From an uncultured Candidatus Binatia bacterium (GTDB taxonomy: Bacteria; Desulfobacterota; Binatia; Bin18): 64,000 bases of DNA. The notes under the pieces are model-generated. The model did no database searches. It worked only from the letters and a program-made list of their open reading frames with translations, and had not been told where the DNA came from. Of the stretch, positions 28,398 to 39,094 are shown piece by piece; position 1 is the stretch's first letter, and each line of letters begins with the position of its first letter. The position numbers and the translations under genes are program-made. Where the stretch lies: contig OY282457.1 in the NCBI GenBank assembly GCA_958296235.1, positions 1,240,501-1,304,500 on the forward strand, in the 5' to 3' direction.

Positions 28398-30405
28398 CTT
28401 CGCTGTCCAGATACGTATAGCTGCCCAAAACAGATTCATAGACCGCTGCGTATTCTCGGATCAGATTTTCCTCCGCTTCGGTAGGGACGCCCGTTTGCTC
28501 GGTGCCTTCGCGTATGCGACTGCGGAATGCGGCGAGGAGTTCTTCTCGTTCGTAGCGGAAGATATTGAGTACGCCTTCTACCGTATGGCCCGGAATAATA
28601 TCAGTGATCTGCGCCACACCGTTTTCATCAATCACCACCGAGACATCATGAACGTGGCCAAAGAGATTGTGGTAGTCGCCCATGACATCCTGGTACGCTC
28701 CCGTAAAAAATACCCCCAGATAGTACGGCTCCCCGTTCAAGGCGTGGAGTTCCAGATACTCCTTGATGTCCCGCAGGTCCACAAAATTATCGACCTTGCC
28801 ATCCGAGTCACAGGTTAAATCCGCCAAATAGCCACGCCGATCAGGAATCTCGTTCAGCCGATGAATCGGCATGATGGGAAAAAGCTGTTCGAGCGCCCAG
28901 GAATCGGGAATGGACTGAAAGACGGAAAAATTACAGATAAATTTATGCGCCAGGCGTTGTTCCAGGTCTTCAAACTCCTCGGGCATGTGCTTGACCGCCT
29001 TGGCAAACTTGAGCGCCCGCTCGCACGTTGCCCAGAACAATTCCTGACCCAGCCCACGATCCTCCAGCGAGAGATAGCCGAGATTGAAGAGTGAAAACAT
29101 TTCTTCGCGCTGCTCCAGGATGTCGTGATAATACTCCCGGTAGTTCTTGGCGTTCGTCCCGGTATAAATATCGTACATCTCCTGAATGACTTCGGGCCGG
29201 CTCTCATAGTCATCGACCCGCACCGGGCCGTTCGAGAGCCCGATTTCATCGACGCTATTGAATACCAGCATGGCATGCGGCGCGGCAATCATCCGTCCGG
29301 TTTCCGTCAGCACGGTCGGCTCTTCAACCCCCTCGCTCTCACACACTTCTTTGATCGAATAAACAATATCGTTGGCATACTCCTGGACAGAATAATTGAC
29401 ACTCGACTCCGAGGCCGTGCGGGAGCCGTCATAATCAATGCCCAGGCCACCACCCACATCGAGATGGGTCAGCTGCGGACAGAACTGGCGCAGCTTGGCA
29501 TAGGTGCGAGCCGCTTCCTTGACCGCGTACTTCACTCGTCTGATCTCTGTCACCTGTGAGCCGATGTGAAAGTGCAGCAGGCTCAGACAGTCGAGCATAG
29601 CCGCTTCCCTGAGGAAGCGAATGCCTTTGAGGAGGTCCGTTGTGGTGAATCCGAACTTGGACAAATCACCGCTCGATTTCTCCCACTTGCCGCTCCCGCG
29701 GGCCGACAGTTTGAGGCGGAGACCAATCCGCGGGCGGACGCCCAAGCGTTGACTATTCGCCAGGAGAGCGTGCAGCTCAAATATACTTTCCACCACAATA
29801 AAGACGCGCTTGCCGATCTGCGTGCCGGTCAGCGCCAGTTTGATATAACCCGCGTCCTTCATCCCATTGCAGATAATGGGCGAGCGCCGATTGTCAGTCA
29901 GCGCCAATGCAACGGCCAACTCAGCCTTGCTGCCGACCTCAAGACCGACCTGGTACGGGTCCCCAAAGCGCAGCACATCCCGCACCACTTCTTTCTTCTG
30001 GTTGACCTTGATGGGATAGGCGGGGATGTAGTCCTTGTTGTAGCCGAATTCCTTGATGGCAGACGCAAAAGCTCCGGCCAGGGTATGCAGCTGACGCTGG
30101 ATAATCTGAGGGAAACGCAGCACAACAGGCGTGGCAATGCCCTGGTCTCCGAGTTGGGCAACCAGGTCTTTCAGCGGGGTGTGGGCAGGCTGCGACGCGG
30201 GGAAGGCACACACGACTTCTCCGTTGTCATTCACTCGGAAGTACTCACTGCCCCAGTTCCGAATACCATACAGGGCAATAGTCTCTTCCAGCACCGTTTG
30301 GGCAGACAAGGCTCGGCTGTCCACAACCGCCACCTCGGCTCCCCACGCCGGGGGGAGGGAAAGCGGTCTGGCTTCCTTGGGTTCACGCTTGGTCATACGA
30401 GTCAT
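28393..30405 (-). CDS. speA: Biosynthetic arginine decarboxylase
   Basis: PLP enzyme converting arginine to agmatine, first step of putrescine synthesis here. About 670 residues, the normal size of the large fold III enzyme. PLP lysine in AYPIKVNQKKEVV (about residue 133), LEVGSKAELAVALAL, the substrate motif FHIGSQ, HLDVGGGLGIDYDGS, and a late GVFFTGAYQDVMGDYHNLFG. Starts at 30414 (GTG) and 30405 (ATG) are both open; 30405 is chosen because AGGTG lies just upstream. Divergent from aguB-aguA, which complete the pathway. Confidence 0.95.
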   Translation of the reverse strand: MTRMTKREPKEARPLSLPPAWGAEVAVVDSRALSAQTVLEETIALYGIRNWGSEYFRVNDNGEVVCAFPASQPAHTPLKDLVAQLGDQGIATPVVLRFPQIIQRQLHTLAGAFASAIKEFGYNKDYIPAYPIKVNQKKEVVRDVLRFGDPYQVGLEVGSKAELAVALALTDNRRSPIICNGMKDAGYIKLALTGTQIGKRVFIVVESIFELHALLANSQRLGVRPRIGLRLKLSARGSGKWEKSSGDLSKFGFTTTDLLKGIRFLREAAMLDCLSLLHFHIGSQVTEIRRVKYAVKEAARTYAKLRQFCPQLTHLDVGGGLGIDYDGSRTASESSVNYSVQEYANDIVYSIKEVCESEGVEEPTVLTETGRMIAAPHAMLVFNSVDEIGLSNGPVRVDDYESRPEVIQEMYDIYTGTNAKNYREYYHDILEQREEMFSLFNLGYLSLEDRGLGQELFWATCERALKFAKAVKHMPEEFEDLEQRLAHKFICNFSVFQSIPDSWALEQLFPIMPIHRLNEIPDRRGYLADLTCDSDGKVDNFVDLRDIKEYLELHALNGEPYYLGVFFTGAYQDVMGDYHNLFGHVHDVSVVIDENGVAQITDIIPGHTVEGVLNIFRYEREELLAAFRSRIREGTEQTGVPTEAEENLIREYAAVYESVLGSYTYLDSEG

Positions 30406-30522
30406 CAAAGACACCTATCTGAGGCAGTCATATATCTAGTGATTTTCACATTTCGTGTCAAAAGCTCAGCCGCGTGGGTGGCATTGAGCCCGGCAACGCC
30501 ATCCCTTACAATTTCTCCTGTC

Positions 30523-31413
30523 ATGCCAGCGACCCCTTCCGCCGCCCACGAGCAGCAGGTCATCCTTGGCCTGGTTCAGATGGCGTGCAGCGACCGGCCA
30601 CGCGCCAATCTGGACAAGGCGGTTGCCGCTATCCAGGGGGCGGCCCGGCAGGGGGCACAGATCATCTGCCTCCAGGAATTGTTCGGAGCGCGCTATTTCT
30701 GCCAGCGCGAAGACGTCTTGCAGTTCGCTCTGTCCGAGCCGGTCCCCGGACCCACCACCGAACGCCTGAGCCAACTCGCCGCAGCCCATCAGGTCGTCCT
30801 GATCGTGCCCGTATTTGAAAAACGAGCAGAGGGGATTTTTCATAACACCGCGGTGGTGATCGATGCCGACGGAGCGCTCCTCGGACAGTACCGCAAGATG
30901 CATATCCCGGATGACCCCCTCTATTACGAGAAGTTCTACTTTACCCCCGGCGACCTCGGATTTCGCACCTTTCATACCCGCTACGCGCGGATTGGGGTGC
31001 TCATCTGCTGGGACCAGTGGTTTCCCGAGGCCGCGCGGCTCGCCGCGCTGAATGGTGCCCAGCTCCTGTTTTATCCAAGCGCGATTGGCAACCATCCAGA
31101 CGACAGCGCACAAGAGCATCAGGCCCAGCGTGAAGCCTGGCAAATCATGCACCGCAGCCACGCGGTCGCCAATGGGCTGTATGTCGCCGCGGTCAACCGC
31201 GTCGGCCAGGAAGGGGCCCTCAATTTCTGGGGGACGTCCTTTGTCAGCGACCCGTCTGGCCGCATCCTCAAGCAGGCGAGCGCCAACAACGAGGAAACCC
31301 TGATTGTTCCGTGTGCGCTCGACCGGCTCAACACCACGCGCCAGTATTGGCCGTTTTTCCGCGACCGCCGGATTGACGCCTACGCCGGCCTGACCAAACG
31401 TTGGGGAAAGTGA
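30523..31413 (+). CDS. aguB: N-carbamoylputrescine amidohydrolase
   Basis: Nitrilase-family enzyme hydrolysing N-carbamoylputrescine to putrescine, CO2 and ammonia. Catalytic triad visible: Glu52 (QELFGARYF), Lys125 (YRKMHIPDDPLYYEKFYF) and Cys162 (GVLICWDQWFPEAAR). 296 residues from the ATG at 30523; the frame is open far upstream but that part is antisense to speA. The PDDPLYYEKFYFTPGD segment is typical of AguB rather than other nitrilases. It lies about 45 bases before aguA. Confidence 0.95.
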   Translation: MPATPSAAHEQQVILGLVQMACSDRPRANLDKAVAAIQGAARQGAQIICLQELFGARYFCQREDVLQFALSEPVPGPTTERLSQLAAAHQVVLIVPVFEKRAEGIFHNTAVVIDADGALLGQYRKMHIPDDPLYYEKFYFTPGDLGFRTFHTRYARIGVLICWDQWFPEAARLAALNGAQLLFYPSAIGNHPDDSAQEHQAQREAWQIMHRSHAVANGLYVAAVNRVGQEGALNFWGTSFVSDPSGRILKQASANNEETLIVPCALDRLNTTRQYWPFFRDRRIDAYAGLTKRWGK

Positions 31414-31424
31414 AGGAGCGAGCC

Positions 31425-31453
31425 ACTCGTCACTGTCCACTAACCACTATCAA
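31425..31453. repeat. CACTCGTCACTGTCCACT repeat between aguB and aguA
   Basis: Short member of the CACTATCC-type family, filling most of the gap between the aguB stop and the aguA start. Confidence 0.55.
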
Positions 31454-31456
31454 AGT

Positions 31457-32533
31457 ATGCCTCTCCACTCGCCCACGCCCGCTCAGCTCAGCTTTCGGAT
31501 GCCGGCGGAATGGGAACCGCACGCCGCCACCTGGCTGGCCTGGCCGCATAATCAGGAGACCTGGCCCGACCCGGGCGCGGTCATGAGCGCCGTATATGTC
31601 GAGATAATCGCCGCCTTGCACCGGGACGAACGGGTGCATATTTGCGTGAATGACGCCGAGACCGCAAGACACGTCTACCACACCCTTGAGGCCGCTGGAG
31701 TGGACCTGGCTCGTATTGGGATATACGAGATTCCGACCAACGACGCCTGGACCCGGGATCACGGGCCGATCTTTCTGACCCGTCGGCGCGAGCAGAGCAG
31801 CGAACTCGGCCTGACAAACTGGACGTTTAACGCCTGGGGGGCCAAATACCCGCCGTGGGACCTGGACGACAGCGTTCCGAAACGTATCGCCCACTGTCTC
31901 AACCTCACCCCCTTTACTCCGCACATGGTGCTTGAAGGCGGGTCCATTGAAGTCAACGGCCAAGGCATGTTGCTGACCACAGAGTCCTGCTTACTCAACC
32001 CCAATCGAAACCCAAGCCTCAGCCGCTCCGATATCGAACACCTCCTGAGAGAGTTTCTCGGCGTTCACCACATTGGCTGGCTCGGCGCAGGGATCGCTGG
32101 AGATGATACGGACGGCCATGTGGACGATATTGCCCGGTTTGTCGCTCCCACAACCGTGGTGTGTGCGGTTGAAAACGATTCGGCCGACGTGAACTACAGA
32201 CCGCTTCAGGACAACCTGCATCGCCTGCGCTCCATGCGCGACCAGAGCGGCCACCCGCTCCGCGTGGTTCCGCTCCCCATGCCTGGCCCGGTGGAGTCTG
32301 CGGGCGCGCGCCTGCCGGCCAGTTATGTCAATTTCTATATCGCCAACCGCACCGTTCTCGTTCCGACCTATGACCATCCCCATGACCGTGCGGCGCTGTC
32401 TACCCTCCAAGCACTGTTTCCGGGGCGACGCGTCAGAGGGATTCGGTGTACCGATCTTGTGGTCGGTCTGGGCGCGCTGCACTGCGTCACCATGCAGCAG
32501 CCGGTGTCTGACCGGAGCTATCAATCGGCATGA
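31457..32533 (+). CDS. aguA: Agmatine deiminase
   Basis: Converts agmatine to N-carbamoylputrescine, the middle step between speA and aguB. 358 residues of the guanidine-modifying fold: MPAEWEPHAATWLAWPHN at the start, NDAWTRDHGPIF, GGSIEVNGQG, the catalytic His region DDTDGHVDDIARFV, and the nucleophile Cys near the C-terminus in GALHCVTMQQP. With AguB and SpeA this makes a full arginine-to-putrescine route in 4 kb. Confidence 0.96.
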   Translation: MPLHSPTPAQLSFRMPAEWEPHAATWLAWPHNQETWPDPGAVMSAVYVEIIAALHRDERVHICVNDAETARHVYHTLEAAGVDLARIGIYEIPTNDAWTRDHGPIFLTRRREQSSELGLTNWTFNAWGAKYPPWDLDDSVPKRIAHCLNLTPFTPHMVLEGGSIEVNGQGMLLTTESCLLNPNRNPSLSRSDIEHLLREFLGVHHIGWLGAGIAGDDTDGHVDDIARFVAPTTVVCAVENDSADVNYRPLQDNLHRLRSMRDQSGHPLRVVPLPMPGPVESAGARLPASYVNFYIANRTVLVPTYDHPHDRAALSTLQALFPGRRVRGIRCTDLVVGLGALHCVTMQQPVSDRSYQSA

Positions 32534-34630
<2,097 letters not shown>

Positions 34631-34638
34631 CGTCATCC

Positions 34639-34692
34639 TGGGAGCGCGGCCATCCTGGCCGCGTTTCTTTGCGGGCTGGAAGCCCGCACTCC
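34639..34692 (+). repeat. Two-hairpin dispersed repeat, copy 2
   Basis: Consensus form: GCGGCCA-TCC-TGGCCGC then TGCGGGCT-GGA-AGCCCGCA, starting 9 bases after the ligA stop. Confidence 0.9.
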
Positions 34693-34736
34693 TTAATAGG
34701 GGATTAGGGAGACACGCCCGGATATCCTCTTGATGG

Positions 34737-34828
34737 TTACAATTGGACGACCCTGAACCTTGCAATTGGACGATATCTAACCTTGCAATCAGCCGCCTGT
34801 CACGCTTACAATTGGCCGATGCCCAGAA
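34737..34828 (+). repeat. Four 23-bp tandem units upstream of the DUF4143 gene
   Basis: Units begin at 34737, 34760, 34783 and 34806, an exact 23-base period. Shared core is TTRCAATTGGMCGA; unit 3 is the most diverged (TTGCAATCAGCCGC). Unit 4 includes the ATG at 34819, and no Shine-Dalgarno is visible. The layout suggests an autoregulatory array covering the translation start. Confidence 0.8.
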
Positions 34829-36075
34829 CTCCCCTCTACCCACGCTACGCCGAACGCCCCCTCACCGAGGCGCTGGCAGACTCCCCCGCGGCGCTTATCC
34901 ACGGGCCACGCCAGTGCGGGAAGACCACCCTGGCCCGAATGGTGGGCGAGCCCCGGGGATACGCCTATATCAGCTTCGACGACGACGTTGCCTGCGGAGC
35001 CGCCAAAGCCGACCCGGCAGGTTTCGTCGGCCGGCTGCCGGAGCGGGTCATCCTGGACGAAGTGCAGCGTGTTCCCGCACTCTTCACCGCCTTGAAAAGA
35101 GAAATCGACCGACGGCGCGTGCCGGGCCGATTCCTGTTGACTGGCTCGGCTCAGGTGCTTCTGTTGCCCCGTCTCTCCGAATCGCTGGCGGGTCGGATGG
35201 AAATACTGCGGCTGCATCCGCTTGCCCAGTGCGAGTTGGAACGGCAACACCCAACCTTTCTTGACGAGCTGTTCTCAGGTGGATTCGGGACCATACACAG
35301 AGACCGGCTGGCAGACACGCTGGTCGAGCGGGTCGCGGCCGGAGGATACCCGGCGGCCCTCGCCAGAAAAACCGGGCGACGGCGAGCCAACTGGTACCGT
35401 GATTACGTTAACGCCCAGATACAGCGGGACGTCCGAGATATGGCCCGCATCACGGCTCTGGACGTCATGCCACGCCTCCTCATCGCAACCGCCTCGCAGA
35501 CGGCGAGACTGTACAATCTGTCCGATCTTGCTGCGCCATTCCAACTGAGCCGACCAACCATTGGCGACTACGTTGGACTCCTTGAGAAGACATTTCTCAT
35601 CGACCGACTCCCACCGTGGCATAGCAACCGACTCAGCCGCCTGGTCAAAACGCCCAAGCTGCACATCGGAGACTCCGGCTTGGGCTGCGCTCTGGTTGGG
35701 GCCGATGCCGCGGCCCTGGCAAAGCGCCGATCCCTGTTGGGGCAGTTTCTGGAGACTTTCGTGTTGCAAGAGTTGAAACGGCAGGCCAGTTGGCACGACG
35801 CGGCCCTGTCGTTCTATCACTACCGGGACAAGGACCGGGCCGAGGTGGACATCGTCATCGAACGGGGCGCTCTGGCGGTAGCCGGTGTCGAAGTGAAAGC
35901 CTCGGCGACCGTAACCCCCACAGACTTCCGCGGTCTGCGTAAGCTGCGAAAAGCCGCCGGCGAGCGCTTTGCCGGCGGCGTCGTACTCTACGATGGCGAG
36001 ATTGGGGCCAGCTTCGGCGACGGCCTGCACGCCGTGCCGTTCGGCATGTTGTGGCAGAAGTGGCCGGCTCGATAA
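34819..36075 (+). CDS. AAA ATPase with DUF4143 domain
   Basis: Stand-alone ATPase of a widespread family of unknown cell function. Walker A in IHGPRQCGKTTLARM (about residues 28-42), Walker B in RVILDEVQRVPALF, and sensor-like FLLTGSAQVLLL. The C-terminal DUF4143 part has the nuclease-like pattern AEVDIVIERG followed by VEVKAS, as in PD-(D/E)XK folds. 418 residues. The ATG lies inside the fourth 23-bp repeat unit, without a ribosome-binding site; an upstream in-frame TTG at 34783 is another option. It is a single gene flanked by dispersed hairpin repeats and probably mobile. Confidence 0.88.
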   Translation: MPRTPLYPRYAERPLTEALADSPAALIHGPRQCGKTTLARMVGEPRGYAYISFDDDVACGAAKADPAGFVGRLPERVILDEVQRVPALFTALKREIDRRRVPGRFLLTGSAQVLLLPRLSESLAGRMEILRLHPLAQCELERQHPTFLDELFSGGFGTIHRDRLADTLVERVAAGGYPAALARKTGRRRANWYRDYVNAQIQRDVRDMARITALDVMPRLLIATASQTARLYNLSDLAAPFQLSRPTIGDYVGLLEKTFLIDRLPPWHSNRLSRLVKTPKLHIGDSGLGCALVGADAAALAKRRSLLGQFLETFVLQELKRQASWHDAALSFYHYRDKDRAEVDIVIERGALAVAGVEVKASATVTPTDFRGLRKLRKAAGERFAGGVVLYDGEIGASFGDGLHAVPFGMLWQKWPAR

Positions 36076-36128
36076 GTTCGCACATCTCACTACACGGGGA
36101 TAGAAACAGCCGCCTTCATCCGTCATCC

Positions 36129-36340
36129 TGGGAGCGCGGCCATCCTGGCCGCGATTCTTTGCGGGCGGGAAGCCCGCACTCCCAGCCGAGCCATTACAGG
36201 CGGGAAGCCTGCGCCCCCAGCCGAGCCTTTGTATCCTCTTCCTCCCTCCCTGGGAGCGCGGCCATCCTGGCCGCGATTCTTTGCGGGCTGGAAGCCCGCA
36301 CTCCCAGGCCGGGCCATTGCGGGCGGGAAGCCCGCACTCC
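36129..36340 (+). repeat. Cluster of two-hairpin repeats (copies 3 and 4 plus extra half-units)
   Basis: Fills most of the 354-base gap between the DUF4143 gene and the secreted-protein gene. Full copies at 36129-36182 and 36251-36303; extra second-hairpin units near 36193-36215 (CAGGC-GGGAA-GCCTG) and 36317-36340 (GCGGGC-GGGAA-GCCCGC). No coding frame seen. Confidence 0.9.
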
Positions 36341-36429
36341 TTCGTAGGGATAGACCTGCTATGCTGAGAAGGGTATGATGGCAAGGTGTATATCTGCCCA
36401 GGTGGGAAGAGGAGGAAAGGAGCACTGCG

Positions 36430-37935
36430 ATGAAGAGAATCACAATTTTTGGACTGGCGCTTGCGCTGGTGGGATGCTGGGTTGGCGGCGCGGGCGCGGC
36501 TCTACTTGAGGCGAAGAGCGCCCTGCTGGTACCGTACTACCAGGTCGGCGACAACCTGGCGACCCTGATCGGCGTGCAGCATGTGGGCGCGCCTGCGGTG
36601 GGACAATCCTCGGAAATCGCCGTCTTCGTGCATAATGGCGACAACGGCGAGATTGTAGAGACAGGCTCTCTCTGTCTGGCTGAGGATGAGTTCGGGGCCG
36701 TTATTTTGCAATCCTCACGACCCACAAGACGGGATACACGCAGGGAAATATACATTTCGGTTGCGGATAATAACGAGATCGGCTCGACCGGTTTTGTGAC
36801 CTTGGCGTATGAGGGGGACACGAGTGACTGTGGTCGCGCTGGGAATCAGGCTGTTGCTGGAAGTACTGTCGCTGCAGCTGGTGTCATGGTCGCCTGGGCG
36901 ATCTTGCAAGATGTCAGCAACGGCTTTTTTGCCGCAGAGATTCCGGTTACAGAGGTGCCGTGGTCTGCCGCCGTGAACGCCGTCACTGCGAGGACAGAAA
37001 GGAGGCCGCAAGAGGCAACCTGTGTCACCTCGGGTGGGGCCGAGGCCCCGAGTGACGTGAACGCCGCTGGGAATGGCTGCGACACTGCTACCAATACCTT
37101 TGTTCCGGCTGGTGAGGCATACTGTTATGCGAATGCTGACGAGCCCCGGGTTCCCGTGCGTCTCCAACTGAACACCGCTGAGAATGGCTGTGCCGATCCA
37201 TACACGCATACCTTTGTCCCGCGCAATACAACGCTTCCAGCGGTCCCGGCGGTCGCCGCTGCTCCCGGTGTGGACTTCACTTGTGCTAATGCAGACGCCT
37301 GTCCCGGGCTGGCCATCAACGCAGCGGAGATGGGGGCCCGCTTCGACGTGAGCAGCTTCAACAACTCCATATCAAACATCTATGTGTGGCTGGATACTGC
37401 GCCCCCGGATGGCCGTACCGCAGCCGTTGAGGTCGTGTGCGAGAATGGTACTAGGCCGACACTGACGTCCAGCCAGATCAACCGGATTGACATAGACGGA
37501 TACGTGAACGTGATTGATCCGGCTGGGCTGGGGTGCTCCGGTCGCGGGGCGTTGAATCTGACGTTAACAAATCGGATGATCGCTGCTGAAAAGTGTTACG
37601 CATCTACTGACAACACCCGCACCGCGGTTGCCGTTGCCCTGGACCCCCTCAATAACCGGTGCTACACCTTCACGAGAAGGCGGAATGGGGACCAGCTCGC
37701 AACAGATCAGGGTGATTCATACTTCTGCTATAACTCCACTACTGCTACCAGCACACCGGTCATCGGCGATAGAGTGACGCAGGCGGAACTCACTACCGAT
37801 GGGGTAGTAACCGACTGCTCCAGATTCGTATATGTGGCTGACGTTCCCGCCGATACCCCGGACGGCTTCATATTCTCGCACATCACACAGGACAACGACC
37901 ACTTCCGCATAAACGGCGCCGGCTACGCCAAGTAG
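36430..37935 (+). CDS. Secreted cysteine-repeat protein of unknown function
   Basis: 501 residues with a clear Sec signal peptide (MKRITIFGLALALVGCWVGG, likely cleavage after AGA at 23). The N-terminal part (LLVPYYQVGDNLATLIGVQ; EIAVFVHNGDNGEIV) looks like a beta-sandwich. From about residue 195 a degenerate unit of 30-35 residues recurs, each with a Cys near the start, a V..L strand, and N-x-C before a TFV-type strand: TCVTSGG..NGCDTATNTFVP, YCYANAD..NGCADPYTHTFVP, KCYASTD..NRCYTFTRR, and a looser final one. GGAAAGGAG precedes the ATG. No family recognised; extracellular or periplasmic with disulfides is inferred. Confidence 0.8.
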   Translation: MKRITIFGLALALVGCWVGGAGAALLEAKSALLVPYYQVGDNLATLIGVQHVGAPAVGQSSEIAVFVHNGDNGEIVETGSLCLAEDEFGAVILQSSRPTRRDTRREIYISVADNNEIGSTGFVTLAYEGDTSDCGRAGNQAVAGSTVAAAGVMVAWAILQDVSNGFFAAEIPVTEVPWSAAVNAVTARTERRPQEATCVTSGGAEAPSDVNAAGNGCDTATNTFVPAGEAYCYANADEPRVPVRLQLNTAENGCADPYTHTFVPRNTTLPAVPAVAAAPGVDFTCANADACPGLAINAAEMGARFDVSSFNNSISNIYVWLDTAPPDGRTAAVEVVCENGTRPTLTSSQINRIDIDGYVNVIDPAGLGCSGRGALNLTLTNRMIAAEKCYASTDNTRTAVAVALDPLNNRCYTFTRRRNGDQLATDQGDSYFCYNSTTATSTPVIGDRVTQAELTTDGVVTDCSRFVYVADVPADTPDGFIFSHITQDNDHFRINGAGYAK

Positions 37936-38000
37936 TTCATACCTTGATCCATCGCAGATTCCCCACGCCCCTCGCGGGCGCGGGGATTTCCTGCCCCCCC

Positions 38001-38052
38001 TGGGAGCGCGGCCATCCTGGCCGCCCCAGGCAGGCTGGCCGCCTGCGCCCCC
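38001..38052 (+). repeat. Two-hairpin dispersed repeat, copy 5
   Basis: First hairpin intact (GCGGCCA-TCC-TGGCCGC); second changed to GCAGGC-TGGCC-GCCTGC, still paired. Lies between the convergent secreted-protein and acetyltransferase genes, just after a GC-rich hairpin (CCCCACGCCCCTCGCGGGCGCGGGG) at about 37963-37986. Confidence 0.8.
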
Positions 38053-38068
38053 ACCCCAGATACGAACC

Positions 38069-38551
38069 CTACGCACCGGCCCGCAAATCGTGGCTCATGC
38101 GGATGGCCGCCTCGCGGCCCTGATAATAGTCCGGCAGGTATCTAACCTGACGATAGCCGAGCCGACGGTAGAACGCCTGCGCGCCGGGATTATTGGCGCG
38201 CACTTCCAGATTGACCACCGGGATACCGCCGGCGCGAGCCACCTGCTCTTGCCACTCAACCAAACGCCGCCCTACCCCCAACCGGCGGGCAGCCGGCTGA
38301 ACCGCGAGCAGGTTCAGATGGGCCCGTTCAGCATAAAACTGCATAATAGCGAAGCCGACCAACTTCCCCGTCTGCCAGGCGACCAGGACATTGCTGTCGC
38401 GCCCGCGAATATGCGCGGCCACCCGGCCGGCAGTCCACGCCCACGCTAAGCCATGCTCAACGAGGTCGCGCGACATGAGCGCGATGGGCTGTCCATCCCG
38501 TAGCCGCGCGAGTTTCAGTTCGGTGTGCTCTGAGTGGGGGGGAGTCGCCAT
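38069..38551 (-). CDS. GNAT family N-acetyltransferase
   Basis: 160-residue acetyl-CoA-dependent acetyltransferase. The pyrophosphate-binding loop is QPAARRLGVGRRLVEWQEQ, preceded by the AHLNLLAVQ strand and followed by VNLEVRANNPGAQAFYRRLGYRQV, the typical RimI-like C-terminal half. Substrate unknown; RimI-like N-terminal acetylation of a protein is only one option. It follows the DUF2442 gene by 6 bases. Confidence 0.88.
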   Translation of the reverse strand: MATPPHSEHTELKLARLRDGQPIALMSRDLVEHGLAWAWTAGRVAAHIRGRDSNVLVAWQTGKLVGFAIMQFYAERAHLNLLAVQPAARRLGVGRRLVEWQEQVARAGGIPVVNLEVRANNPGAQAFYRRLGYRQVRYLPDYYQGREAAIRMSHDLRAGA

Positions 38552-38557
38552 ACAGCA

Positions 38558-38890
38558 TTACACCGCGGTGGCGTTGTTCGTTGAAATACGCTCTTTCTCC
38601 CCGCTCGTTGCCCATTGCCGGGCGCGGGCGACAAATTCAGCCTGGTGTAAAGGCCAGTCGTGTAAAAGCGCAGGGTCGAAATCTGCGCCGTTCGGCCACA
38701 CAAGGGTGTGCACTTCCGAGTCTATTCTCACCTGGTCGAAGACGCCAGGGTCCTGTAGCGGTCCATACAGTTCGCCGACGAGGACAGGTCGAAAGTCAAT
38801 TGTCTGTTCGGTGCCGTCGTCAAAGCAAATACGGAGCGTGTAAGGAGCCACGCTCTTCAATGATTTAATCTTGTATATAGGATGCCGCAT
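38558..38890 (-). CDS. DUF2442 family protein
   Basis: Small protein of 110 residues with the DUF2442 pattern: KIKSLKSVAPYTLRICFDDGTE, IDFRPVLVGELYGPLQDPGVF, and TLVWPNGADFDPALLHDWP. The family often sits next to a DUF4160 partner in two-gene modules that resemble toxin-antitoxin loci; no DUF4160 partner is seen here, the next gene being an acetyltransferase. Function unknown. The 204-base gap upstream to the TPP enzyme shows no gene. Confidence 0.85.
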   Translation of the reverse strand: MRHPIYKIKSLKSVAPYTLRICFDDGTEQTIDFRPVLVGELYGPLQDPGVFDQVRIDSEVHTLVWPNGADFDPALLHDWPLHQAEFVARARQWATSGEKERISTNNATAV

Positions 38891-39094
38891 GCGTCCCTCT
38901 TCTTACAAGCAATGATCCCAAAAAACCTGCTCAACTCAGGCATAGTAGCACTCTATATCATTGTTATGCCCTGGCACAGAGAAGGCAACGCTCCCCCTAT
39001 TCTTCACCTCCTTTGCTTACACCCACGGCGTTTTGTGGTATGACACGGACGATTTCGGACAATCTCGGACGGTCAAAGAAAGCGAGCGACAGAC

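Noticed and set aside
29566-30522. Long N-terminal extension of the aguB frame
   Set aside because: It is antisense to speA, and AguB homology begins just after the ATG at 30523.
34737-34828. CRISPR or replication-origin iterons
   Set aside because: The units are contiguous without spacers, and there is no replication initiator gene; a regulatory array is the simpler reading.
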